Shown: in pieces, positions 7,964-14,310 of the stretch
Layout of the letters: each line of letters opens with the position of its first letter
Numbering within the stretch: the first letter of the stretch is position 1
Assembly: GCA_964642165.1 (NCBI GenBank)
Contig: CAZXOC010000054.1
Span: 1-31,232, forward strand
Direction of reading: 5' to 3'
DNA from: CAYRVX01 sp964642165
GTDB taxonomy: Bacteria > Planctomycetota > Phycisphaerae > SM23-33
DNA length: 31,232 nt
The notes under the pieces: generated by a model
Seen by the model: only the letters and a program-made list of their open reading frames with translations
Database searches by the model: none
Told to the model about the DNA's origin: nothing
Program-made: the position numbers and the translations under genes

Positions 7964-10704
7964 CACCAGGACCCGGCAAGGCACGCGTCCCCGGCCCCGC
8001 GGCGTTTTCGGCCGTCCTGCTGAGTGCGCTGCTGCCGTCGCCATGCTCGGCCCGCGCGGTCAGCGCCGCGCCCGGCGAGGCGATCGTCCTCGAAGGCCGA
8101 AGCGCCTGGCGCGTCCTGCACTCGTGGAACGTGCCGATGGCGAAAACGCCCGACGGACACGCCCCGGTCCTGCCGGTGGACAGGCGGGGTCGGCGGCGCA
8201 AGGGCTCGACGTTCCGCTACATGACGCGCTATCCCCCGGCCGGGTGGACGGCCGTGGACTTCGACGACTCGACGTGGTGCCGAAGGCGCTTCCTCGTCGC
8301 CTATGCCAACGGCGAGGAGGACCTCCGCGCGGGCGGCGGCGGGGCCTCGCCGAAGCTCCGCCAGCTCAGCCTCCGCGGGAAGTTCACCGTGACGGACCCG
8401 GGCGCCACGAAGTCCCTGCGCCTGAGCGTGTCCTATCGCGGCGGGCTGGCCGCCTACGTCAACGGCATCGAGGTCGCCCGGGCGCACCTTCCGCCCGGGG
8501 CGATCAAGCCCGGCACGCCGGCGGCGATGTATCCGAGGCGGGCCTACTTGCGCGACGACGGCAAGGGCTGGCACTGGTGGAACGACCGCGACCGGATCGC
8601 CAGGGAGGCCTACCCGCTCCGCGTCCGCGAGCTTCGGGAGCTGGCCGTCCCCGGCAGGCTGCTCCGCAGGGGCACCAACGTCCTGGCGATTGAGGTCCAC
8701 GCGGCGGCCTTCCCCGGCGAGTGCCTGAAGGCCGGCGCTGTCTGGGCGACCTGCGGGCTGGTGTCCGTTCGCCTCCGGGCGAACGGCCCCGGCGGCGTCG
8801 TGCCCAATGTCGTCGCGCCGAACGGGCTGCACGTGTGGAACACCAACTCCGTCGCGCCGCTGCACGACGTGGAGTACGGCGACCCGCACGAACGGCTTCG
8901 GGCGATCCGCCTCGCCGGCGCGCGGAACGGCACGTATTCCGGGCGCGTCGTCGTCCGCGGCGACCGGCCGATCAAGGGCCTGCGGGCCGCCGCCGGCGAC
9001 CTGGCCGGGCCCGGCGGGCGGACGATCCCCGCCTCCGCCGTGGCCGTCGCCTACGGAGCGTTCTCGCCGTACCGCCACAGCGCGTGGGGCGGCGCGTCCC
9101 CGCCGGGCGAGGTCTGCTACAAGGGGCTCGCCCCCCGGCGCGACGACGCGCTGCTGGCGGCGCCCCCGCCCGTCGTGCCGGCCGTGAGCAAGGAGTTCGA
9201 CCGGCTCGCCGCCGGCGCGCGCCGCGCCGCCGGGCTGCCCAGCCGCCTGCCTCCCGCCGCCATCCAGCCCGTCTGGCTCACCGTGCGCATCCCCGCCGAC
9301 GCCGCGCCGGGAGACTACCGCGGGACGCTCTCGATCGCGGTGGAAGGCCGACCGCGGTTCCGCGTGCCCATCGAACTGCACGTCGTCGACTGGAAACTCC
9401 CCGATCCGGCCGACTTCGCGTACTTCCTCGGCCTGATCCAGTCCCCCGACGGCGAGGCCCTCCACTACGGCGTGCCCTTCGGCTCCGAGCGGCACTGGGA
9501 GCTGGTCGCCCGGAGCCTGCGGCTCGTCGGCCGGCTCGGAGCGAAGGTCCTCTACGTCCCCCTGACGGCCGAGACGCAGTACGGCAACGCCGAGTCGATG
9601 GCCGTCTGGGTCCGGCGCGCCGACGGCACGTACGACCACGACCTGACCCGGGTCAGGAGGTACGTCGACGCGGCCGTGAGGAACATGGGCAGGCCCGCAT
9701 TCGTCGTGCTCGGCGTGTGGAACCCCTGCCGCGGCGATCGCAAGTCGCCGAGGTTCAGCCGCCCGCTGTTCACCGTCCGCGACGGCGCGAGCGGCAAGGT
9801 CGGGAACGTCCTGGGACCCAAGCACGGCACGGAGGAGAGCCTGGCCTTCTGGCGGCCGGTCCTGACGGCCGTTCGCGACTTGCTCGCGCCTCACGGGCTG
9901 GACAAGTCGATCCTCCTTGGCTTCGGCGGCGACCGCCTGCCCGACAGGGACACGGTCACCGTGTTCCACCGGATCCTGCCCGAGGCGAGCTGGCAGGCGA
10001 CGCGGCACCATCCCCTGGCCGCGCGCACGCTGCCTCGCGACGACGGCGAGGTGCCCGTCGGCTACCAGAGCAACGTCTGGGGCGGCTGGGAGAACCACGA
10101 CCCGGACACCCGGCGCGTCCACGGCTGGCGCTACGGGCAGATGCGGACCTGGCTGGACCGCGGGCTGTGGGACGCCTCGCCCATGGCCGAGTTCCGGACG
10201 GCCTGCGAGCAGTCGCTCCTGGCCGACCGCCGGGGGCTGGGGCAGATCGGGGCCGACTTCTGGCCGCTGAGGATCGACGGGAAGACCACGATCCCCACCA
10301 TCGCCAACAAGCGCTATCCCGTCACGCACCAGACCAACGTCGGCATCTACACGGGGCAGTTGCTGTATCCCGGCCCGGACGGGCCCGTGCCCACCGTGCG
10401 GTACCGGATGATCCAGGAGAACATCCAGGAGTGTGAGGCACGGATCTTCCTGGAGAAGCTCCTGCTGGCCGAGCCTTGCCGGCTGCCGGGGGACCTGGCC
10501 GGGAAGGTCCAGGCCGTCCTCGACGAGCGGACGCGATGGCACCGGATGCGGACGGTGGCGTTCGCCTCGGCGCTGTCCTGGCCGCACTCGGGATGGGAAG
10601 CTCGCGCGGTGCGCCTATACGAGGCGGCCGCCGAGGCCTCCCGGGCCCTGTCCGAGGGCCCGAAGGCCGCCACGACAGCGCGGGACTCGCGGAGCGCCCC
10701 ATGA
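7960..10704 (+). CDS. Secreted GH123/DUF4091-like glycosidase-type protein
   Basis: The protein has 914 residues with an N-terminal signal region (AAFSAVLLSALLPSPCSARA). Residues about 50-280 resemble the sugar-binding jelly-roll found in family 2 glycosidases (WTAVDFDDSTW, YRGGLAAYVNGIEVARAHL, GTNVLAIEVHAAAF). A beta-sandwich ending in VRIPADAAPGDYRGTLSI and IELHVVDWKLP is characteristic of the N-terminal domain of DUF4091/GH123 proteins. The remaining 450 residues would be the TIM barrel (FAYFLGLIQSPDGEALHYG and following). The substrate is unknown; GH123 members cut N-acetylgalactosaminides, but I cannot place the catalytic Asp/Glu pair with confidence. It overlaps the FG-GAP gene by four bases upstream and the broken oxidoreductase by four bases downstream. 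Confidence 0.78.
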   Translation: MTPGPGKARVPGPAAFSAVLLSALLPSPCSARAVSAAPGEAIVLEGRSAWRVLHSWNVPMAKTPDGHAPVLPVDRRGRRRKGSTFRYMTRYPPAGWTAVDFDDSTWCRRRFLVAYANGEEDLRAGGGGASPKLRQLSLRGKFTVTDPGATKSLRLSVSYRGGLAAYVNGIEVARAHLPPGAIKPGTPAAMYPRRAYLRDDGKGWHWWNDRDRIAREAYPLRVRELRELAVPGRLLRRGTNVLAIEVHAAAFPGECLKAGAVWATCGLVSVRLRANGPGGVVPNVVAPNGLHVWNTNSVAPLHDVEYGDPHERLRAIRLAGARNGTYSGRVVVRGDRPIKGLRAAAGDLAGPGGRTIPASAVAVAYGAFSPYRHSAWGGASPPGEVCYKGLAPRRDDALLAAPPPVVPAVSKEFDRLAAGARRAAGLPSRLPPAAIQPVWLTVRIPADAAPGDYRGTLSIAVEGRPRFRVPIELHVVDWKLPDPADFAYFLGLIQSPDGEALHYGVPFGSERHWELVARSLRLVGRLGAKVLYVPLTAETQYGNAESMAVWVRRADGTYDHDLTRVRRYVDAAVRNMGRPAFVVLGVWNPCRGDRKSPRFSRPLFTVRDGASGKVGNVLGPKHGTEESLAFWRPVLTAVRDLLAPHGLDKSILLGFGGDRLPDRDTVTVFHRILPEASWQATRHHPLAARTLPRDDGEVPVGYQSNVWGGWENHDPDTRRVHGWRYGQMRTWLDRGLWDASPMAEFRTACEQSLLADRRGLGQIGADFWPLRIDGKTTIPTIANKRYPVTHQTNVGIYTGQLLYPGPDGPVPTVRYRMIQENIQECEARIFLEKLLLAEPCRLPGDLAGKVQAVLDERTRWHRMRTVAFASALSWPHSGWEARAVRLYEAAAEASRALSEGPKAATTARDSRSAP

Positions 10705-10982
10705 AGAGCAGCTTCCGCGGCGACATGACCCGGGAGGCCGGCATCCGTGCGGGCGCCGTCGGCTCCGGCAGCCACGCTCGCCGGAACCTGCTGCCCACTT
10801 TCGCCTTCGCGCCGGTGCGGCTGGTCGCCACGTGCGACCTCGACGCGGCGTTCGTCTGCACGTCGTACGACGAGCGCGGTCGGCCGCGAAGGAGACGCTT
10901 CAGCAAGCCTGGCTCATCACGCGCGTCTTCGAGGCCTTCGCCGAGGGCCCGGACCGGCTCATTCGCCTGCCCCCTAGCGTGA
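10701..10982 (+). pseudogene. Remnant of a Gfo/Idh/MocA-family oxidoreductase
   Basis: The ATG overlaps the preceding TGA (ATGA). The reading begins like a Gfo/Idh/MocA NAD-binding domain: IRAGAVGSGSHARRNLLP then VRLVATCDLD. It jumps straight to DAAFVCTSYDERGRP, which in intact proteins lies about 50 residues further on. After that, in another frame from about 10880, comes AKETLQQAWLITRVFEAFAEGP, typical of the far C-terminal end of these enzymes. The sequence therefore holds three pieces of one gene, with the middle (about 250 residues or more, judged from usual family length of 330-400) deleted and the frame broken. Intact family members oxidise or reduce sugars with NAD(P). This copy cannot bind substrate or fold normally. 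Confidence 0.75.
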
Positions 10983-11086
10983 GTTCGCCACGGAGGCCGG
11001 GCTATTCCCGCATAAGCTCTTCTCTCACGCGGTGATTTGCGTCTTCTTCCCTGTAGGGCCTGCTTCGTAGGCTGGATCGCTCAGGC

Positions 11087-11101
11087 TGCGGCAATGCCGC
11101 A
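11087..11101. other. Short inverted repeat in the convergent gap
   Basis: TGCGGC-AAT-GCCGCA is a perfect 6-bp stem with a 3-base loop. It lies in the 135-base gap between the broken oxidoreductase and the end of the sigma54 regulator, 17 bases past the regulator's stop. No T-run follows on either strand, so it is at best a Rho-type or bidirectional pause site. I see nothing else in this gap. Confidence 0.3.
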
Positions 11102-11117
11102 AGTCTCGTGGCTCGAC

Positions 11118-12482
11118 CTATTCTCTCCGGCCTCGCCCGTCCGTCGGTGGCGTCTCGATCTCCAGCAGCCTGATCTTGCGATAGAGCGTGCTGGTATCGA
11201 CTCCCAATTCTCTGGCCGTACGTTTGCGATTGCCCTTGTGGCGCCGCAGCGCGTCGGCGATCTGGCGTCGCTCCAGCGCCGCGAGGGTCATGGGGCCACC
11301 CCAGTCGCCGGCGCCGGACGGGCCTTCTGGCCGAAGCTCCGGGGGCAGGTGATGGGGCTCGATCAGGCCGCCGCGGGACAGGACGAACGCCTGCTCGATG
11401 ATGTTCCCCAACTCCCGGACGTTGCCGGGGTAATCGTGCTCCATCAGTCGGGCCATCACCTCGTCGGAAACGCCGGCGATGTCCTTGCCCTGGAGACGAT
11501 TGAACTTGGCGACCAAGTGGTCGACCAGGAGCGGGATGTCCTCACGCCGCTGCCGCAGGTCGGGGAGTTCCAGGTGAACCACGCGGATGCGGTAGAAGAG
11601 GTCCTCGCGGAACCTGCCCGCACGCACGAGTCGGGACAGCCCCTTGTTCGTTGCGGCCACCACACGAACGTCCACGTCCATGGGCTCGACCGAGCCCAGG
11701 GGCTCGATGCGGCGCTCCTGGAGCACTCGCAACAGGCGTGCCTGCATGGCTGGGGAGATGTCGCCGACTTCGTCGAGGAAGATCGTGCCCTTGTCAGCGA
11801 CGGCGAATCGGCCCGGCTTGTCGCGCCGGGCGTCGGTGAAGGCTCCGGCCTTGTGGCCGAACAACTCCGATTCCAGCAGCGTATCCGGCAGCGCTGCGCA
11901 GTTGACGACCACGAACCGGTTGTTCTTTCGCGGCGAGAGGTTGTGGATCGCCTGGGCGAACAGCTCCTTGCCCGTCCCGCTGGCGCCCTCGATCAGCACC
12001 GTGCTGTTGCTCTCGGCGATCTGCGGCAGCAGCTCGAAGAGCTGCATCATGGCCGGGCTCCTGCCTACGATGTCCTCGAAGGTGTAATGCGACTCCAGCT
12101 CCTTCTGGAGCTCCTCGATCTGGCTGAGATCCTGGAACGTCTCGACGCCACCGATGAGCCTGCCGTCGTTGTCCTTCAGCAAGGCCGTGGAGATCCGAAG
12201 GGGAATCCGCCGCCCGTCCTCGCTGTGGATCCGTGCCGTGGCGTTCACCACGGGCTCTCCTGTGGACAGTGTACGCTTCAGCGCGCAGTGCTTCTCGCAG
12301 ATGTCGGCACGAAGCACCTCCGAACACGGACGGCCGATCGCGGCCTCCCGCAGCACGCCCGTGATCCTCTCGGCCGCCCGGTTGAATACCGTGATCCGCC
12401 AGTCGAGATCGACGGTGAACACCCCCTCATTGATCGAGTCAAGGATGACGTCCTGACAGCCTCTGGGCCCGTGCGAACTCAT
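11118..12482 (-). CDS. PAS-domain sigma54-dependent transcriptional activator
   Basis: The protein has 454 residues. An N-terminal PAS domain (about 8-120) holds a cysteine set C53-X8-C62-X3-C66. The AAA+ domain follows with Walker A GASGTGKE (166-173), sigma54 contact loop GAFTDA (213-218, in place of the canonical GAFTGA), and Walker B GTIFLDEVGD (232-241). An arginine-rich sensor region and a C-terminal Fis-type helix-turn-helix (KGNRKRTARELGVDTSTLYR) complete it. The ATG at 12482 has AAGGA 7 bases upstream and is preferred to the GTG two codons earlier. Such enhancer-binding proteins hydrolyse ATP to open sigma54 promoters. It is divergent from the NifX/DUF5320 array, whose promoter region has a -24/-12 element and dyads, so it is almost surely that operon's activator. 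No receiver domain is present; sensing is through the PAS domain. Confidence 0.95.
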   Translation of the reverse strand: MSSHGPRGCQDVILDSINEGVFTVDLDWRITVFNRAAERITGVLREAAIGRPCSEVLRADICEKHCALKRTLSTGEPVVNATARIHSEDGRRIPLRISTALLKDNDGRLIGGVETFQDLSQIEELQKELESHYTFEDIVGRSPAMMQLFELLPQIAESNSTVLIEGASGTGKELFAQAIHNLSPRKNNRFVVVNCAALPDTLLESELFGHKAGAFTDARRDKPGRFAVADKGTIFLDEVGDISPAMQARLLRVLQERRIEPLGSVEPMDVDVRVVAATNKGLSRLVRAGRFREDLFYRIRVVHLELPDLRQRREDIPLLVDHLVAKFNRLQGKDIAGVSDEVMARLMEHDYPGNVRELGNIIEQAFVLSRGGLIEPHHLPPELRPEGPSGAGDWGGPMTLAALERRQIADALRRHKGNRKRTARELGVDTSTLYRKIRLLEIETPPTDGRGRRE

Positions 12483-12500
12483 GTCCACGTCCTTGCCTTT

Positions 12501-12529
12501 ATCCTACCGGCTAGCCATGCGGACTGCAA
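12501..12529 (-). promoter_or_regulatory. Putative sigma70-type promoter of the sigma54 regulator
   Basis: On the minus strand TTGCAG (-35, 12529-12524) and TAGGAT (-10, 12506-12501) are separated by 17 bases. The -10 matches consensus at four of six positions and the -35 at three. The -35 overlaps the TGCAAGCTTGCA palindrome, so the regulator binding there could repress its own gene. The leader would be only about 11-13 bases. Confidence 0.35.
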
Positions 12530-12536
12530 GCTTGCA
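12525..12536. promoter_or_regulatory. Palindrome TGCAAGCTTGCA, candidate enhancer/operator half of a pair
   Basis: This is a perfect 12-bp palindrome about 115 bases upstream of the -24 element of the NifX/DUF5320 operon and 43 bases upstream of the regulator's ATG. It shares TGCAA/TTGCA arms with the dyad at 12550-12568. The distance is typical of upstream activating sequences of sigma54 activators. Binding is inferred, not shown. Confidence 0.5.
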
Positions 12537-12549
12537 TCGCCCCTAGCGG

Positions 12550-12568
12550 TGCAAACTGCTCGATTGCA
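12550..12568. promoter_or_regulatory. Second TGCAA-N9-TTGCA dyad, candidate enhancer site
   Basis: TGCAA and its exact reverse complement TTGCA flank a 9-base spacer, centred about 92 bases before the -24 element. The same arms occur in the palindrome at 12525-12536, with dyad centres about 28-29 bases apart, near three helical turns. Two such sites on one face of the DNA would suit hexameric activator assembly. Confidence 0.5.
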
Positions 12569-12648
12569 GGACGATGTGCCTTTTGAGCTTCACCCATAAC
12601 ATACACCCGTGTAGCGGCTTAGAATCCAGATGGCGCTGCGTCCCTCAC

Positions 12649-12666
12649 TTGGCATGGAGGTTGCTA
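12649..12666 (+). promoter_or_regulatory. Sigma54 (-24/-12) promoter of the NifX/DUF5320 operon
   Basis: TTGGCATGGAGGTTGCTA fits the sigma54 consensus (TTGGCACG-N4-TTGCW) closely, with the essential GG (12651-12652) and GC (12663-12664) separated by exactly ten bases. No other GG-N10-GC match was found in the rest of the gap. The expected transcription start is at about 12675-12676, only two or three bases before the ATG at 12678. A sigma54 activator gene is divergent and dyads lie upstream, so the promoter call is well supported by context. Confidence 0.8.
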
Positions 12667-12677
12667 GGGGTACCTTG

Positions 12678-13055
12678 ATGAAGGTTGGGATTCCGCAGTG
12701 GCGAGACCGGGTCTCCCCGGTCTTCGACGTGGCCAGCAGCCTGCTTGTCGTGGACTTGGCCAAGGGCCGGGAACTGCGGCGCGAGCAGAGGGCGCTGACG
12801 GCTGGTGACCCGATCAAGCGGGCCAGGCAGGTCTCGCAGCTCGGCACCGAGGTGCTGATCTGCGGCGCGGTCTCGTGGCCCCTCGAGATCGCGCTGTCCG
12901 CGGCCGGCGTGCGAGTCATCCCCTTCACCTGCGGCACGGTGGAAGAGGTCTTGTCGGCCTTCGTGAACGGCAAGCTGACCCGCAGCGCATTCTTGATGCC
13001 CGGCTGCTGTGGCCGGCGCCGGCGGCTGCGAGCCCGCCGCGGGCGGTCGAGGTGA
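12678..13055 (+). CDS. NifX/ORP-like protein (dinitrogenase iron-molybdenum cofactor family)
   Basis: The protein has 125 residues. It opens with MKVGIPQWRDRVSPVFDVAS, the standard start of the NifX/NifB C-terminal family (PF02579), and continues with VLICGAVSWPLEIALSAAG and VIPFTCGTVEEVLSAF, the second half of the RNase H-like fold. The C terminus MPGCCGRRRR adds a Cys pair and a basic tail that many stand-alone members carry. These proteins bind or carry metal-sulfur clusters such as FeMo-co precursors or, in the orange protein of Desulfovibrio, a Mo-Cu-S cluster. No nifHDK, nifB or nifEN is in the window, so nitrogen fixation is not implied. It is the first gene after the sigma54 promoter. 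The in-frame start at 12630 lies upstream of the promoter core and is rejected. Confidence 0.9.
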   Translation: MKVGIPQWRDRVSPVFDVASSLLVVDLAKGRELRREQRALTAGDPIKRARQVSQLGTEVLICGAVSWPLEIALSAAGVRVIPFTCGTVEEVLSAFVNGKLTRSAFLMPGCCGRRRRLRARRGRSR

Positions 13056-13078
13056 CGTGAGCGAACAGGACGACGACG

Positions 13079-13552
13079 ATGCCAGGATTCAACGGAACAG
13101 GGCCTCTGGGACGGGGCCCGCTGACCGGGCGCGGTATGGGGTTCTGCGTGGTGAGGCTTCGCGGTGAGCGCCCCGCGGGAGCCCGACAAGGCGCAGGAGA
13201 TACCGGGCAGGAGACAGAGACGTTCAGAGATACAGGCGAGGAGGTGATAACGATGCCAGCAGGTGATGGAACAGGACCACTTGGGTTCGGGCCGATGACG
13301 GGCCGCGCGGCGGGATACTGCGCCGGCTATCCCGTTCCCGGCTACATGAACCCGATCCCCGGCCAAGGCTTTGGGAACCAGGGCTACGTTCCGGCGTACG
13401 GCCCGACACCCTACGCGCAGGGGATCATGCCTTACGGCTACGGCGCGGCGTACGCCCCGGCTTGGGGCCGACCGTTCGGACGGTTCGGCCGCGGCTTCGG
13501 GCGCGGCTGGGGTCGCGGCTTCGGGCGAGGTCGCGGCCGAGGACGGTGGTGA
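13079..13552 (+). CDS. DUF5320-type Gly/Arg-rich protein with two N-terminal signatures in one frame
   Basis: The open frame has 157 codons. Residues 1-23 read as a DUF5320 N terminus (MPGFNGTGPLGRGPLTGRGM then GFC). A second start-like signature appears at residue 59 (MPAGDGTGPLGFGPMTGRAA, then GYCAGYPVPGYMNP). The C-terminal 35 residues are GF/GR/GW repeats ending in GRGRGRGRW. A strong ribosome-binding site precedes the second signature, so the 99-residue product from 13253 may be the main one, with the first copy a separate small protein that lost its stop. The function of DUF5320 proteins is not known; they recur beside NifX-like and ferredoxin genes in anaerobes. The aromatic/Gly/Arg tail suggests a disordered, possibly RNA- or metal-binding or condensate-forming region, an inference from composition only. 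Confidence 0.75.
   Translation: MPGFNGTGPLGRGPLTGRGMGFCVVRLRGERPAGARQGAGDTGQETETFRDTGEEVITMPAGDGTGPLGFGPMTGRAAGYCAGYPVPGYMNPIPGQGFGNQGYVPAYGPTPYAQGIMPYGYGAAYAPAWGRPFGRFGRGFGRGWGRGFGRGRGRGRW
13238..13255 (+). promoter_or_regulatory. Strong internal ribosome-binding site and ATG inside the DUF5320 frame
   Basis: GAGGAGGTGAT (13238-13248) is close to perfect complementarity with the 16S 3' end and sits 4 bases before the ATG at 13253. It is stronger than the site before 13079 (AGGA). This supports translation of the second DUF5320 signature as its own 99-residue protein, in frame with the upstream one. Confidence 0.65.
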
Positions 13553-13626
13553 CCCGAACCCTGATCTCGATAGAGGCGCACGTGGCTTGCGGTTGACGAT
13601 CCGAATGCGCGGAAAGGAACGCGATC

Positions 13627-13821
13627 ATGCCCCGAGGTGACGGAACAGGACCGCCGCAAGGCGGAGGACGTGGACGTGGGCGAATGGGCGGGCCGTTCGC
13701 CGCGGGACCGGGCGGCAGTTGTGTCTGCCCGAAATGCGGCCACAGGGCCACCCATGCCGCCGGGCAGCCGTGCAATCAGAAAACCTGCTCGAAGTGTGGC
13801 GCGACGATGACCCGGGGCTAG
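13627..13821 (+). CDS. Small zinc-ribbon protein with DUF5320-like N terminus
   Basis: The protein has 64 residues. It starts MPRGDGTGPPQGGGRGRGRM, sharing MPxGDGTGP with the two neighbouring DUF5320 genes. The second half is a four-cysteine ribbon: CVCPKCGH, then CNQKTCSKCGATM. The first pair is C-P-K-C and the last C-S-K-C, fitting one zinc site or a rubredoxin-like iron site, with two extra Cys. GGAAAGGAA lies 7 bases before the ATG. It lies between the two DUF5320 genes in the same array. Its shared N terminus suggests a common partner or targeting role; the ribbon suggests metal or protein binding. No known enzyme activity. Confidence 0.85.
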   Translation: MPRGDGTGPPQGGGRGRGRMGGPFAAGPGGSCVCPKCGHRATHAAGQPCNQKTCSKCGATMTRG

Positions 13822-13839
13822 CCAACAAGGAGAAACACG

Positions 13840-14232
13840 ATGCCAGGTGGAGATGGAACAGGCCCGGCAGGTCTGGGTCCGATGACGGGACGCGCGGCCG
13901 GCTACTGCGCAGGCTACCCGGTTCCCGGGTACATGAATCCCACGGGCCCACGAGGCTACTGGGGATGGGGTCGCGGCGGCGGTTGGGGTGGGCGCCGCCC
14001 GTTCTACGGGACGGCCTTGGGAGGCCAGCCGCGAGCAGCGTATGGCTGGCCGGCCTACGGAGCCGCCGCGCCGTCCCCCGCGCCCTATGCCCCGCCCTTC
14101 GCCCCGACGATGACGAAGGAACAGCAACTGGACGGGCTGAAGGGACAGGCCGAGTTCCTCGAGAGCACGCTGGACGGCATCCGGAAGCGGATCGAGGAGC
14201 TCGAGACCCCGGCCCCGGAGAAGGCCAAGTAG
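13840..14232 (+). CDS. DUF5320 protein with C-terminal coiled coil
   Basis: The protein has 130 residues. The signature MPGGDGTGPAGLGPMTGRAA, then GYCAGYPVPGYMNP is nearly identical to that of the gene at 13253, while the codons differ mainly at third positions, so the motif is under protein-level selection. A Gly/Trp/Tyr-rich middle (40-85) leads to a charged helix, TKEQQLDGLKGQAEFLES then DGIRKRIEELE, that should form a coiled coil. AAGGAGA precedes the ATG by 6 bases. DUF5320 coiled-coil proteins are known only as a family of small proteins in anaerobes and archaea. The helix resembles the one inside the next gene's NifX-ferredoxin fusion, which points to a shared assembly. Confidence 0.88.
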   Translation: MPGGDGTGPAGLGPMTGRAAGYCAGYPVPGYMNPTGPRGYWGWGRGGGWGGRRPFYGTALGGQPRAAYGWPAYGAAAPSPAPYAPPFAPTMTKEQQLDGLKGQAEFLESTLDGIRKRIEELETPAPEKAK

Positions 14233-14310
14233 CCCGTGGCGATCCGCCGCGAAGCAGGCCAACCGCCGGGATCGCTGCCGCTGCGCGGCGATGACGGAAA
14301 CGCCATCGCC

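Noticed and set aside
13466..13551. GGTCGCGGCTTCGG-like repeats in the DUF5320 tail as a DNA repeat or CRISPR-like array.
   Set aside because: The repeats are codon-phased Gly-Arg/Phe/Trp units inside a coding frame, with no spacers.
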